From: Oscheius sp. JU75
Lineage: Eukaryota; Nematoda; Chromadorea; Rhabditida; Rhabditidae
Assembly: GCA_037178855.1 (NCBI GenBank)
Contig: JASJZC010000001.1
Coordinates: 3,348,001-3,412,000, forward strand
Direction of reading: 5' to 3'
Length of the DNA: 64,000 nt
The notes under the pieces were generated by a model. It was not told the origin of the DNA and ran no database searches. It worked only from the letters and a program-made list of their open reading frames with translations. A program made the translations under genes and the position numbers. Shown piece after piece: positions 43,138 through 59,053 of this stretch (positions are counted from its first letter, which is position 1; each line of letters starts with the position of its first letter).

Positions 43138-46100
43138 TCACAACGCGTAGTCTTCAAGATGATACTGGTTGAATTGTAAAAATGGGTAGGTTGGGTTGGT
43201 CATGACAGTTCGAGAACTGTTCGTATCAAGCCACGTTGTCGCTCCCGCCAGATTCGACATCGTGATGGCTCCTTCGACTCGTAGCTTTCTCCTCTTACAG
43301 ACTTCATCCAACATGTGTTTCTGGAATTTCCATTCAATCAGCTCTTTTTGTGTCTTACCTTTTCTTTCCCGAACGGTCGTGTTATCTTCAAAAAGCCTTC
43401 GCGGGTATTTGAAACCATCCGAGTTCTCTCAGTTGTCACGGAGAACGTTCCATAGAACTGTTGGAACTCTTTGTGGATTTCCGTCAATCCTGTCTGCTGT
43501 CGTTTTCTAGCATTACGGGTCAAGAAGACCGGAACTCGTCTTTCTGGCTCCGGTGTCTGTTCCTTCTCATCCATACTCGTTCCGGCTTCTTCGACAGCCT
43601 CTTCCACCTCCGGTTCCTGCTCGGGCATCTCCTCTTCTTCTTCTTCTACTTCTTCCTTTTTCTCTACCTCCATCGTCTCTTCTTTATCTTCTTCCTCCTC
43701 TTCCTCTTCCTCTTCCGAGCTACCGACTTCTGACAAGGCTCGATCGATTATCTCCCGTCCATCCATAGACATATCTTCCGTCTCGGTGTCTACGAGTTCC
43801 ACTGTGACTGTCACTTTCTGGAGATCCATAGTCACCAGTTTGAAGCAGTTCTGGCAGTTCAACTTGGTCTCTGCCTCATTCGCGTACTCTTGTTCGATTC
43901 TAAAATACATTTTTTCAGGATCTTCGTCTACTTACCCTGCTCTTCGGTCCGAATTATCCATAAGGGAGAAGGGTGGATTGACTTTGAACCGTTCGTACAT
44001 CTTCAGACACTCGGCATTGTCGTTGCTCAGAGCCAACAGATGAATCTGTCGACTGATCAAGTTGACTATTTTGTCGATCGAAAAGGCCATATAGGCCTCC
44101 AAAGGGAAGAGATTCCTATAAAAGACAAAAGGTTCATTTTTTTTTGTTGATATACTAACCTAATCTGGTCCTCAAAAATGAGGGCATCCATGCCTCCGTC
44201 CAAAAAGTTCTTGCATTCCATCAGAAAGTCCTCATACATCGACGGAACGCTCTTTTTCTGACCGCTTGACTGAAAATAACAGTTTTATAAAAAGAGCAAA
44301 CGAACCCGAAGCTCTGGAAGCCCATTGTTCATATCGAAGATGTTCATCTCTGTCGCGAGGGACTTATGGGAACCTTGCTCTGTGTAGATTCTCTTTCGCT
44401 CCTCTTGAAGCCTCTCGTCCATCTCGTAAGTGGCGCACATCTCGCGCCAGCTCTCCTTGATACGGAAGAGACGTTCGCAGAGAATCTGAACGGGCATTCA
44501 TTTACAGACAGGTGATGGGACTCACGTGGTAAACTCGCATAAAGACCAGCAGTGGATTCCCACCGTAGATCATTCTGTAGCGAGTGGAACAACCCATCTT
44601 TACGTCGTCCATGTTTTCGAGGCCTTCTCTGAATTTCTCTGATAGATTTCTTCTTTCAAGTAGCAGAATAATGGTGAGATGCGCTAGCATAGTGTCTCTT
44701 CTCTTTCAGCAGCTTCTTACAATTTTCTGGGCCTGTTTGGTCTTTTTTTGGTGAATTCGAGGAGGGAAAACGAACGAAAAAGTTTTCCAGGGCTGCGAAT
44801 GTCACTACAGCAAAGTACCAAATACGTGTGGCGGCTTCATCTGAACGCTAGACTTGCTTTCAAGCAGTTGTACTCAGTTTTTAACAAAAAACGCGTAGTG
44901 TGGTAGTGTTCCTTTTCCCCATTTCTACTTTTTTTTTTACAGTAGATCTAAATAAAACACCGAAACCTACTGGATCTCGTCCTCGTCGTCAGCGTCATCG
45001 CTGTTGTCTTCCAAGTGGTAGGGAATGAAGAAGAGCTCCTTTAGAAGTCTGAAACCGAGTCCATGTCCTGTCAAGAACTTGAACCTGCCTCTTCAAAACG
45101 ATAGTGATTCGCTCCTTTTCGCTAGAAGATATGCTGCTCTGCTTACTGATATGGTGGATGATCAGCTCATTGGCATCTTTCATAACTGTCTTGTCTTCTG
45201 GATAGTAGAGCATCATGTGGGGTCCTTCGTCGTCCGAACGCCCCTCAACGAATCTGAATAAGATTCAGTATCAGTCCCAAAACTGTACTCACTTGGTCTG
45301 TCTCTCATCGAAAAGAACCTCCATCTGATGGACGAGTTGTTTAGCTTTGATCCACTTGGCGTCGCTCGTCTTCATGGCATTCGAGAGATGGTCGAGCGCC
45401 TTGGCCATATGTCTATCATTCTGCTCCTTCCAGACTTTGTTCATCTGTTCCTGAGCCTCGATCCAGTCTCTCTCCTTGTCTTTCATTCGGTCGATTATCT
45501 GGAAACGAGTTTTGAACAAGAGGATAAGCAATGAAATGATACCTTTGGGATAGAGAGAGATGGATTATTCCGGAGCGAGTCGATGATCTTCGTGGCGTTC
45601 TCACCGTATATTCTCTTCAGAGCCTTGACCATGAGTGTTTGAGACGAGCCTCCGAGAGATTCATCCAGCTTGAACTGTTTCTGCTCGTGCGTACTAAGGC
45701 GATTCATCTTCCGTCTCTGACACTCCAGAGCATCTATCGCATACTTGTTGTTCTCGATGATTATGTCCAGCTCGAATCTCTCATCCTCCGTCTTACAGAC
45801 AAACTCCTCGTAGGGAGTCTTCTTTGCCGAGACGACCGTAGTATCCTCAGAAGACCACGAGGGGAATGACACCCAAGTGTCGTTGAGAACTGAGTGACAA
45901 AGAAGTGTTCTTCCCGAACATTTGGGTGGTTCCATTGTGTCAGGAAGACTTCTGTAGCTGACCCCCAGTTGCTTACAACTGGCATAATCAATGTTATGTT
46001 TCTGTTCCTCTGTCAGACAGTCCATCGCTGCAGGAGCAGTGGAATGGTCGAGAGCGATGAATCGACGGTTAAACTCATTCAAAAGACTTCCACAACCACC

Positions 46101-48664
46101 TGGAAAATAGAGATTAGTCAGATTTCAGGAAAACTAACCGATGACAGGGTACAGGAGAGCCAACAGCTCCTGTCCCGAGATGATTCGAGCGTTGAAAGTG
46201 GCCATAGCTCTCAAGAAGACGTTGTATTGGGCAGCTGTGGCTGTTCTCCTAATCTGAAAGTCTTTTGTCAACATTTTCCCATAATTTTCTACCTTCTCAA
46301 TGAGAGTAATGTCTTCTACCGACATCGATCGGAAAAGCTCGTCCATCCGGCCCATAATGTCGTGTTCAGGGTATTTCTTCGATATCAGTTCCAGTTCGCC
46401 TGTCTCGAAGTCGCTCTCGTCATTATCGGATCCAGATTCAGAAGTGATGTCTTCGAGTTCTCCGAATGCTATATCTTCTTCTTCTTCCTCGTCTTGAAGG
46501 AATCCTTCAGCTTCCATTTTTTCCAAGGTCGCTATCTCTTCCTCATCTAACTCTGTTTCTTCATCTCCTTCCTCCTCATCCTCTGCTTCGTCTTCCGCCT
46601 CAACTGGAAGAGTAAGATCATGTTCCTCCGGCTTCTCCGGCTCATCTTCTCCTCCAGCCGTCTCGTCTTCCTCTTCCTCCTCATCGACTTCATCTTCAGA
46701 GGGAGAGACATAGAAGTACTCTTTGTCCACAGGCAACTCGGTTTCTGGGAGACTGACAGAAGGGGCTGGTTCAGGGACGGCCGACGTCTCTCCCTCACTC
46801 TCTTCGTCGTCTCTGATAGGTTCCTCTTGCCCTGATTCTTGTTCGCCTTCCGGCAGTTTCAGCTCTTCAGACTCCTCCATCTCTTCCAATTCGTCTTCAT
46901 CGCTCGACTCTTTGTCCTCGTCTTCCTCGTCGTCGACGGATTCCTCGGGCTCCCCTAGCAAAGCTTCATCGCCAACGAGCTCTTCAGTCTCTTCTTCCTC
47001 CTCATCTTCATCCTCGAGGTCCTCATCTTCCGCTTCGGATGCCTCTTCCTCTACTTCTGTATTCATCAATTCTGGTTCGGGCTCGCTCTTTTCCTCCTGA
47101 ACAAGAGGATTTTGGTGACTTTCTACTATGTGTACCTCTTTGGGTTCTGTCTCTTCCACTAGAGCTGGTCGATTCATTCGGGAGGCCATGGACGGCATGA
47201 AAAGTCGGAACTCTTCGAAGAGATCTACCTCATCACCGAATAGTTGAGCCACGGCATCGAGCACCATCTGCTCAGCTTGCACGTCAATTATCTCTGAACT
47301 TGTCTGAAACTGTTGGAAATAATTGGCTGGAGCCTGAAACTTACTGCCTCTTGAAAGTTTCCGAGAATTTCGAGGAACTTATGATAGACGTGCTGTCTGC
47401 TGTGGAAGCGCGCTTTGATTCTATTGACAAACTTGACCGACGTATTCTTCGCATACAAGGCGTCCTCCTAAAAGACTGATAAGAGACTTTATTAGTCTAC
47501 TTACAGGATCAACATCCTCAGCGTCGAATTGGTAAACCGAACGATGTCTATCTTCCCTCTCGGCCAGTCTCTGTAGCTCTGCTACTCGAACATCTTCTTG
47601 TATCTGTTCTTCGTCTTCCATCTCCTCGTCCTCATCTTCCTGTTCTTCTTCTTCTCTCTCAACCTCTTCATCTTCAGCTTCATCTTCCTCTTCATCTTCC
47701 TCTTCTGGCTGAGCCCCCATTCCCTGATAGTCTTGATATGGAGGCAATGGGAATACTTCGCCGTTTTCTATCAGCTGAAACGATGAATTTTTTTCGAGCA
47801 CATAAAAAGACTACCTTCCGAAGACCGTTCGGTTCGGAAATAATGATCTTTCCTGCATCGATGGCCACCTCGAATCCGGCTGGGAGGAACTGATTGAAGC
47901 CAGTGATCAAGTGCGGCTTTCCGGCAAAGAGGTTGCTCACTCTTGTGATCACACCAGGTGTATCAATCCTGGAAAAGAGTGAGATGGGAGTACCGTGATA
48001 ACCCATTCGATGCGAAACTAGGCATTCTACCTTTACAAAAACAAGCGATGTCTGTGGACTTTCTGTGTGCTGTTCTAGCATCAGTTCGCTCAAGTTTGTA
48101 CTGACCTAGATAACTCTCGCTCCCGGACTCTTTCCAAATCAGTAGAGTATATCTCGTTCCCATAAGAAGTTATACAATCGCATTAGTTGGCTGAGTCATT
48201 CCTCGAAAAACATGTTCTTTTGACCATTGGCTAGCTATCTCCCCAGTTTCTCTCCCTCTCCCACCACAACATTTTCAAAGACACGCAAACGAACATCGAA
48301 ACCGATCGGAAATTTGAAAAAGTTGTTCAGTCAAACTGTCTACTCGTGATAAAACGAAAAAAAAAACTCACGCTTGTGATTTGAAGTCCTTCATAATGTC
48401 TAGAAACTGAGTGTAAACTTGAGGCTCGCTGGCAAACTGTGTCTTGACTTGGTCCAAATAGGTCAAGGCATCTTCCACCTAATATTTTTTAATATTTCGT
48501 GAATTTCAAAGCTCAAATTGGTCAAAAACAAGTGTATACCTTGACTCTTGAATTGTGAGTCGGCTGCTGGGGCGGTGGGTCGTAGTCGTACCCCTCCCCA
48601 CGGCCATTGTTGTACATGTCCTCCTCTTCCGACTCACTGTCAGTGTGACTCTCGGCTTCTGCAA
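43138..48664 (-). CDS. SIN3 transcriptional corepressor scaffold
   Basis: A long minus gene of about 18 exons; the true first exon upstream of 48664 was not found. In order: acidic N-terminus; PAH1 ([15 protein letters not shown], then [20 protein letters not shown] across an intron of about 400 nt); an acidic stretch; PAH2 ([35 protein letters not shown]); a Glu/Asp block of about 250 residues at 46440-47150; PAH3 ([26 protein letters not shown]); the HDAC-interaction domain ([51 protein letters not shown]); and the C-terminal SIN3 region to TGA 43138. SIN3 bridges DNA-binding repressors to class I HDACs in the nucleus. The large acidic insertion is unusual. The last exon contains [15 protein letters not shown]. 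Confidence 0.94.
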
Positions 48665-50236
48665 CTGGATAAAATAGTTAAATTGGAAGAAAAAAAAAGT
48701 AGGCAAAGCACGTCAGAAATGGTCAAGAGACAGGAGCCAAGAAAGACGAACTTGAACCCCGTAGAGCGTCCACGGGATGTACGCAATCGGGCGCGTTTAC
48801 CGACAAGATAAAAATTGAATTTTTTTTCTCTCTTTAAAAACAGACTCTTATTACAATGAACTATAGCCAAGTTCTCTTAAAGAATTGAAAGCACTGAGCC
48901 ATTTTAATTGCTAATGTGTATATGCCGTTAACGATCGGATACAGGTACCAAAGAAAGGGGCAGGATTTCGGGGTCTTCTTTGCCCAGAAGGAAGGTAGGC
49001 TATGGCAAATGAAAACCTTAACGGTCTCTTTCTTGTCATTAGATTACTTAGCTTGACATCTGGGAGAAGTCTGCAGAATTTCACAGCCCTATTTGGCACA
49101 AACCGGAGCCATATGGTTCATCTGTTGACAGTTGCTTCGTTCAGCAAGTGTGAAGTGCAACTCTCTGGAGTAGAAAGAAAACGTACTAATTGCACAGCAG
49201 CGTGAGCAGATCGTAGAAGGAGTCACAACCTGCGAGGAACTCGGGATCTGAGCCCGCCGCGCAAGTTTCTCCGTATGATGACACTGCCTGCTCTGGAAAA
49301 GTGTTTTATTCGATATTTGAGCAGGCGTCACCGTTCGTTTAAATTATTGGACTTCCCGACGCACATCAAACCTAGTTTTTATGGTATCTTACACCCATTT
49401 TTCTGTATCTAACCATGTTTTTCGATTTCAGCGTGTATAATAACCCCTTTCAAAAAAACAGCTCAGAACGTTACGGAAATATGCGTATGAGAATAGCCGA
49501 TATAAGCCGCCTATTTTCGCTACTTTTCGGCTCAATTCATTTTCAAGAGAGCTATTTATACGGCGAGTTCGGAAAACATAGTTAGAAACTTTGAAAATGG
49601 GTAGAAAACACCAAATGGCAGTTGTTGGGCAAATTCGCACCAGAAATTTGGATAAAGGGTGATGCCAGCCCAAGTATTACCAGGGGGTAATATCTCAAGA
49701 GAAAAAAAATGGCTTCCAATTGTTACGGCTCGTTGTCTCCAGTTCTGATTTCAGCTGTGCCCCCTCTCCAGTTTCTTTCAAATCTACGACACATTCGGCT
49801 CCAATGTCTGTAGATACGCTTTGGGACCAATCCTGTAGATTCAAGATGATTTGCCGTTTTTTGTCATGAAATTTCCATACAGCTTTGCACATTTTGTTGC
49901 TGGAATCTGCCTCTGCTGTCCGTTTAATTGCTTGCATGCCGCAATGTCGAACAAAAATACTCGTCGATATAACCTTTCATTGCTTATTAAAATGTCAAAC
50001 GTGTGTAACAGATTCACAGTCAAGAGACAATTGTGTGTATGTAACTGACAAAAGGATTCAGAACCGTGTTTCGGGGAGAGAGCAAAAGCTGCGAGGTAAT
50101 GCAGCCGAATAATAATTGGGAAGCCTGAGCATGAGGGGAGCGGGAAGAGCACAAGAATAAAGGCGGAGTGAATGAGGGGGAACGGGTATGATACAATGCG
50201 GGAAAGTGAAGTCGAGAAAGAGTTAATTGCACTGGC
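48665..50236. other. Intergenic region between SIN3 and Src
   Basis: 1.6 kb. It should contain the SIN3 5' end (promoter and first exon, not located) and the Src 3' UTR. A minus frame at 49695-49937 has a somewhat protein-like composition but no splice or start support. No repeat or RNA gene recognised. Confidence 0.5.
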
Positions 50237-52297
<2,061 letters not shown>

Positions 52298-53895
52298 CTG
52301 AAAATGGGGAGTATAGCTGGAAGAAAGTACAATGTATCAGGCTCTTCAGTATTGTTAGCTCAACATTCAATTGCGGTAGATATTTACGAAAACATAGACG
52401 TCACTGGCATCCAAAAATGTAACAGATTAAAATAAGTTCGATCGAAAAAAAAGGTGAAAAAAGAAGAAACCTTAGCAGCGAAAACGCAACACACCTTTAT
52501 AGCAGCTGTTTCCAGCTAATACGTCATCTACGAGAGCCCGCAAGATCTGAAAGCTTAACTATGAAAAATAATATCCGGTGGGGAGATAAATCAGGAGAAG
52601 GTGGGAACGTTTTACAAATCTTTAGCGGCGACGGGGCATATTACAGCAAGAGATCGAGTGTATAATGCGTGTGGTCACATTCAAGTCACAATAATGGAAT
52701 GACCATGAGAGAAAGTAGTTTTGACGAATGGCTGGAATGTAGTCTCCATAGAAATTGATAAGAACGGAGGTGTGAAAAATCGATTTACATCCGAAAAAGG
52801 GTAAAGACTGGCCAAATTTTCCAAACAATTTGAGTCATTATTGTGAGATGTAACTGGTTCGCAATTACCTCTGTCCACTCAAGGTCAATTTGGGGTAGGA
52901 TGCATTGGGACACACAGAAGGGAAAATGCGAGCAGCGGAATGCTACCTGAGAGAACGACTCATAGCACTTCTTATCAAGAAGTTCAAGTGAGCGGTCTCG
53001 ACCTTGTTGTCAGATCTTTGAATGACTACGTTCTTCAGTAAAAAGGCACAAAAAACCTCAGAATGAAGGTTGTAAAGTGAACGAAACGTTGCTAGAAGTT
53101 CAATTTCCATAAATTTGATTTCACATCTCGGAAAATAGATAAATAACGAAATGAAATTGGTCCCTGACTTCCCAACTAGGTATCAAAATAGAATAATCTA
53201 GCAGCGGACAATAAAAGGAAGAAGCAGCACCCATGAACTGGGGGATTGGGCGACAGAAAGAGAGAGCGGTGGGTCGCAGGAATTGATCGTCCGCCGACTG
53301 ACCTCGAATAGCCACATGCGAACACTCGATGAAGCTATGCCTTTCCAGGCCAGATGCACCTGTTCAAGTTAAATGTTCAATGAGACAGTACAATACGCAG
53401 AACTCAGATCAATCATGAGTTTCATCTAGCAGAAATTTGCGAAGGGGAATCAGGGACTACAAGGTTACCGAGACAGTGGTTACCCAGCAGAAGGCAACGA
53501 AATACGCAGCAAACTACTATATAGAAGCGGATCAGCTGGAATGTATACTGTGCGCAAGTGTTGACGCTGTTGCAGCAATCCCCCTGGTCGATGCGTATTG
53601 AAATCTGACCCATGGTCAGAAAAGGTATTTCATTGCAGCGGAAATTAGGCAATAAAAGGGCCAGGAGCCTTTTGATGACAAGTAAAAAAACATATCGGTC
53701 ACTTTATCTGCACAATAAAACAATAAGCATAAAAGTCGGAGTCGATTTGGAGAGATGTGCCTGAAAAATAGTTTGTTAGTGAGCATTCAGTGTATGAAAT
53801 GTGTCAGGTGGGTCGTGTCCCTTAGTTAGGTTCCAGTCTAGTCGTTTTTGGACAAGACCTCCCAACCTGCCTAAATTTTTCTACCCGTCACATCA
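52298..53895. other. Intergenic region upstream of Src
   Basis: 1.6 kb without a supported gene; open frames are short and lack splice signals. It probably contains the Src promoter and 5' leader. No repeat family of this window was recognised here. Confidence 0.5.
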
Positions 53896-54114
53896 ATGGA
53901 AAATTACGCCTTTTCAAGTCAACAGCCAACAGTGGTGATCGGTGGGAATGCCGCAGAACAGCATCGCCGAGTACCCACAGCCGGACTGAAGACCAAGCGC
54001 AACTCCATCCAGCAGATTTTTCCTACGCCACCTCTTTCGAGGATAGTGACCGCAAGCCGAGAAGCACCGAGCGAACTCTGGTACCTCTGTGAGGACTCCG
54101 AAGAGTCTACTTAG
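53896..54114 (+). CDS. Possible small protein (72 aa)
   Basis: The ATG at 53896 opens a 72-codon frame with balanced, protein-like composition (MENYAFSSQQPTVVIGGNAA, RNSIQQIFPTPPLSRIV, ending CEDSEEST) and a TAG at 54112. The RNSIQQIFPTPPLSR region with SP/TP-like sites suggests a small disordered regulatory protein. No splice sites, poly(A) signal or homologue to confirm it. Confidence 0.38.
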   Translation: MENYAFSSQQPTVVIGGNAAEQHRRVPTAGLKTKRNSIQQIFPTPPLSRIVTASREAPSELWYLCEDSEEST

Positions 54115-54766
54115 GCTTAGGTGATCTCCTCATGGTCAGATAATGGTGAATCTTGACACGACAAGAAATCGCCAGTAAAACCACTCGGAGAGCTGGATTT
54201 AGTGACGGGATAGAACAAAGATCTCTTGAAAAAAGAAATGAAAACAAACGTTTTACAGTGTCGAAGTCGAGGACCCCTCCTATGCGATCTCCAGCTGTTC
54301 TCCATTTTGAACAGAGGAGGCGCAATAGAGCGCATTTGAGAAGGGTGGAAAAGAAGAAAGAAAAGGGTACAATTTTTACATGGAAGGAGAAAATCGAGAA
54401 TCTTTGTATCGAGAATCTTTGATTTGCAAATCTACGACGAAATTTCGGATAAAATAGGTTTCCAATCGTTTTGACGGTGTACATACGCTCGGGACAAATA
54501 AACTATAAAATAATCGCTTAGGAAAGATGCAAAATGGAAGTGAAAAAAATAATGCCTCAAAATGAACGAATTTCGGCCAGATTGAATCTGGCGCGCTCCG
54601 CTTGATGATATATACCGTAATTAGTTATAACGTTCCCGTACGACCTTCCCTAAAAATTTTCATTCTTTTAGTCACGTGTCCGCTTTTTCAGCTCTCTTTG
54701 TGCTCTTTGGGAAATCCTTTTTCCTCACATCCCAATCGCAATTTCGTCATTTTCAGGTTATCAAAA
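54115..54766. other. Upstream region of the H4 variant gene
   Basis: 650 nt, AT-rich. A TTTTCAG acceptor ends at 54756, 10 nt before the H4 variant ATG. It lacks the GGGGCGTGGCTAACGGAGAG box and E2F-like elements seen at the clustered histone genes; a GGCGCGC motif is at about 54590. Confidence 0.5.
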
Positions 54767-55173
<407 letters not shown>

Positions 55174-55215
55174 ATCCGTTTCATCTCATTATTACCGACA
55201 TCTACCACACCCAAC

Positions 55216-55231
55216 AGCTCTCTTCAGAGCT
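55216..55231 (+). terminator. Histone-type 3' stem-loop of the H4 variant
   Basis: AGCTCT CTTC AGAGCT: the 6-bp stem has a different base composition from the GGCCCT stems in the cluster, but the loop CTTC and ACCCAAC flank are kept. 42 nt after the stop. Confidence 0.9.
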
Positions 55232-55514
55232 ACTTCTCTATTTTGTCAATGTCCTCCTCCTTATGCAATTTACTGTGGTCTAGATATAGATTTGTCGGAA
55301 ACTTGCGTGTACTTATTGAGAAAAGTATAACAGTTTTGGGGCAAACTCATCAGTTTCTGAGCGCTGTCCGAGCAAAGAACCTAGGGTCGAGGGGTTTCCG
55401 GAGATATGCTGTACTCGCACTGAACCTTTCCCGGTCAGATCTTGGCGATCTATCCCCAGTCAGTCATCATTTGTTATTCTAACTAATTGTCGAACAAAAA
55501 GGCTGCTCAACGGT

Positions 55515-58500
55515 TTAGGGGCTCGTGGCAATGTCAACAGAAAAATCAACAGCTTCATTATATGAAAAACTAGTGAGAGGATTCGGAAAAGTTGGTGGAC
55601 ATGTTGAAGTGATCGTCTTTCCATTCGAAAAGCAGCTGAAATTATCGTTGATTGAGGAGACAAGATGGCATACATCATTTCGTACGCGGATAATCTCCAA
55701 TCCATGAGAGATGTTCGACAGCTCGGTGATCCAATTCGGTCCAAAGATGAACTCCGGGCGATTCAATGGCAGCGGGAGGTGTCGTTGTATTTGAGACCAC
55801 TGAAAGTCGAATGAGAACAGAAAACTTCGAACTTACAAAGCGTTGTGGAGCTCCAGTGATTTTTCTATGGACGAATACGTGCAGCGTGAGATACTGGACG
55901 AAGAGTTCCTGAGGTTGCATCTCATTTACGTTCTGAAGCTCCCTGGCTAAAAAAGAAAAGGCTCAGAACATACCAAGACGTCGCGAGCCAACGTAGTAGT
56001 ATTACTCTCAGGAGCATATCGAGGAGAGCGGAAAAGATTCGGTTGATTGTATTGTTCGGCCGTCAACGAAGAGTTAGGGTACATACGCATAGTCGACTGT
56101 TCTCTCGGAGCGGTCGTGAACGAACAGTTCGAAATGTCGGGTCTGGACGACTCCATTGGAGGAAATTGTCTTCTAGGGCGATTGGACTGTATTGTTTGAC
56201 GGGGAAAAGAGATGAAAGCATACCATTTGAGAATGATTGTCGACTCTTGTCTCTTTAGCAGGATGCTGAGGAAGAGGAGATGGACGGGGAGCTCTTTGCT
56301 TTTCGGAACTTTGCTGCGACGGGCAACACTCCTTTGGCTGAGGCTGTATCGGTGCATCCCATTGGTTGTTGATCGGCGTCGAGGTTCTCTGTCTGAAAAT
56401 CACGTTCTACAACGAGCAGAGAAGAAACGGACTCAGCACGTGACTTCTTGTCCGGCAGATGACGACTAACCGGCTCCTTGCCTTCCTCATCGGTGAAATC
56501 AGGTGCCGATTGAGTGACTTCGTCACTAATCGAAGATACATCACTCAAGTTTATAGCATTGCTCTCCACATTTCCGAATATATTTCCACCATACTCAAGC
56601 TCCTACAGATACAGATATTAATGTATAAGATCGTCCTCAGAATCACCTCAATCTGGTCAGTAGAAGGAAAAATCGACTCGTTCGTGGTATCCGGAGACAC
56701 TCGAATGCCACCAATAAGTGACTTTTGGAAAGCATCAGGTCTTCGAGGCTCCAGAATGATAGGCTGCTGAAACTGGAAGCCGCAATTAGACTCCGAAACG
56801 ACCGGTCGACGATCCTCTGCCGCCTGAATCCCAGATTTTAAGACAAAAACTAATGCAACAGACCGAGGTTTCGTCGCCTCCGGGAACATAAACCTCATCC
56901 AGAGCAACGGGAATGTAATTCTTCTTCCTTTCCTCTAGCTCTCTGGCCCTACGAGCCTGATTCACTTCTTTCTTTTTTCTGGCCTCGGCGATTTTGTACT
57001 CCTTATGTTGATTGCGGACCATCTCTTCCTTTTTCTTCATTTGGTCACACATGACAACTTCGTGCTTCTTGATTTCTGCGTCGATTGCAGCAAATTCTTC
57101 TTGTTTGTACACTGAAAATAGTAGCAATGAGCTACCAAATGGAACAATTACAGCAGTCTTTGGGATCACTCTCGGTGAGACTCAAAACGAGATTCCTTTT
57201 CGTGTCATTGCCTATTCTGATTTTACGAAAAAGCGGCACAGATAGAGCCTTGGTGATAGAACTACGACCGAATAGCTCGCGAGTCGACTGGAAATGTTTC
57301 TTGACATTGGCTGTTTGGAACGAAACATACCGCCTCATTCAGCTCGTATTTGCCAATCTCAAAAACCTTCTCCAGGTTCAGCAGCTTGCAGTACCTCTGG
57401 TAAAGTGCGTTCTTCGTCTCCATCATTTCACGGTATTCATCGCGGATGTGGTTCCAGGAAATCTGCAACGGAATTGGATTACGAATAGGATGACGCTACC
57501 TCAGTCTCGAAGTTTGTGTTGCGGGCCATCACAATCAGCTCCACGAGAAGGTTATTGGTCTAAAAACAGCACATATTTGACGGGATGCGACAAGTAACGG
57601 ACTATCATGTATCGACGGCGATTGGCAGGATTATTCATGACATCATTCTTCGCCTTCTCCGCCTGTTCCTTCCTTTTGACACGAGTGCTCTCGGTCTTCT
57701 TGAGAGTTTCGTAAAGATCCACTAAAATTGGCGGTATCTTAACCCTGTAAGTGGAGATTACACAAAAAGAAAACAAAGCTGAACTTACTTGACATTTCCG
57801 TCGGCGGTATTGTACTGGACGAAATCTTTGAAGGTATCGTGCAGAAGCACATTGCTTTTGGCGTGCTTGATTTTCTTCTCCTCTTCCGGGGAGAGAGACA
57901 GGAAGCAAGCGAGGCTGTTCAGCGAGATAAAGTCGCAAACAACATCCACACGACGACCGGTAACCTCCCTGAAAATATCAGCTGAACGTTGGAGAAAGAA
58001 AACGTACTGTAATAGAGCGTCAAACTGCTCTATCTCATAACCACAGTCGATGTTTTCTCCTTTGGCCATAAGAGCGCCAAGAACCAGGGCACGCAAGTCC
58101 TCATCAATGTTTTCCGAGAAGGGAAACTCTCCGGTCCAACGGATGCCAATCCAATCCGCGTATTCAGCATCTGTTATGATTTCGGATAGCTGAAGCTCAT
58201 TGGTTGACAAGAGAGGAACTGGAAAGTAACATATTCGGCAGGTTCCAGGGACTCGTTGTTGAAAGCATCCGGGGCATCATCATCTTCATCCAACACGTGA
58301 AATGTCAGCTCGGGATTGTTCATTTGAGCATTGTACACAGCGATTCCTTCATCGTAATCGTCTATATCGGAACCAATGTAGGCGGGCATAGAGGAGCCAT
58401 CATCATCATCTACGTCCAGAGCAGTCTGTTCGAAATAGAGAGCGTTGAGAGGAATCGTGGCCTCGTCATTCTGCTGCTGCGTTTCCATCAACGGCAATAT

Positions 58501-58623
58501 TCCAGCGTTGAGATGAGAATACTGCATTTGTGCACGTTGATGCGTCTCTTGAGAGAAATCCACGTCATCATCGGAGTAACTTGGACGACTGTCTTCGGAA
58601 AGCGGCCAATTGGGCTGATTCAT
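55515..58623 (-). CDS. Large multi-exon protein of unknown family with central coiled coil
   Basis: The ATG at 58623 (MNQPNWPLSEDSRPSYSDDD) opens a chain of about 11 exons with introns mostly of 36-60 nt, ending at a TAA at 55515, about 850-900 residues. The N-terminal 150 residues are acidic and low-complexity. Next comes a well-ordered helical region (EYADWIGIRWTGEFPFSE, VDVVCDFISLNSLACFL, VKIPPILVDLYETLKK), then a basic coiled coil (AEARKKKEVNQARRARELEE), a polar Ser/Pro-rich part and a C-terminal ordered region (FVQYLTLHVFVHRKITGA). No signal peptide or membrane segment. The exons join cleanly in phase, so the gene is real, but I do not recognise a named family. Confidence 0.8.
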
Positions 58624-59053
58624 TCTGAAAACAAAATTTCATCAGAATTCCATGCTTACAGAATCGAAACGTCTTAGCTTTCAATATTTGTTCGCCAAAG
58701 ATACAGACACAGAAGGACCCTGAGATTGATCGCACTCTTCATACTAGGGCATTATGGCACTTTACAAACCACAAATTATGGGAGAAAATGTAGAAAGAAC
58801 TATACAGCCCCGATTTCGAGACTCCGTTGAGATGACCGACAAATGGCAGAACAAGAAGAACAAATCAGAAGTAAACGCGGAACCCTAAAAGAAGTACGAA
58901 TTGCTGAATATCGAACTGGATAGAAGAAACAAGGTTTGGAAGAACGAAGGTTTTATGTCATGCAAAATAGACAATTGGCGTGAATACTTCTGGCGAGAAC
59001 TGTTGGATTCTTATAGAAGTGGTTGGTTATAGGCGGAAGAGGAGAGCAGAGCT
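58624..59053. other. Spacer between the unknown minus gene and the H3 pseudogene
   Basis: About 430 nt upstream of the minus-strand gene; AT-rich, no other feature. Confidence 0.5.

Noticed and set aside
43461-44043. Long + frames rich in Phe/Leu/Ser
   Set aside because: Antisense of the acidic part of SIN3; composition explained by complementarity.
46723-47100. Serine-only + strand frame opposite the SIN3 acidic block
   Set aside because: It is the antisense reading of Glu/Asp codons in SIN3; no splice or start support.
49695-49937. 80-codon minus frame between SIN3 and Src
   Set aside because: Composition is plausible but there is no splice site, start context or homology to support it.
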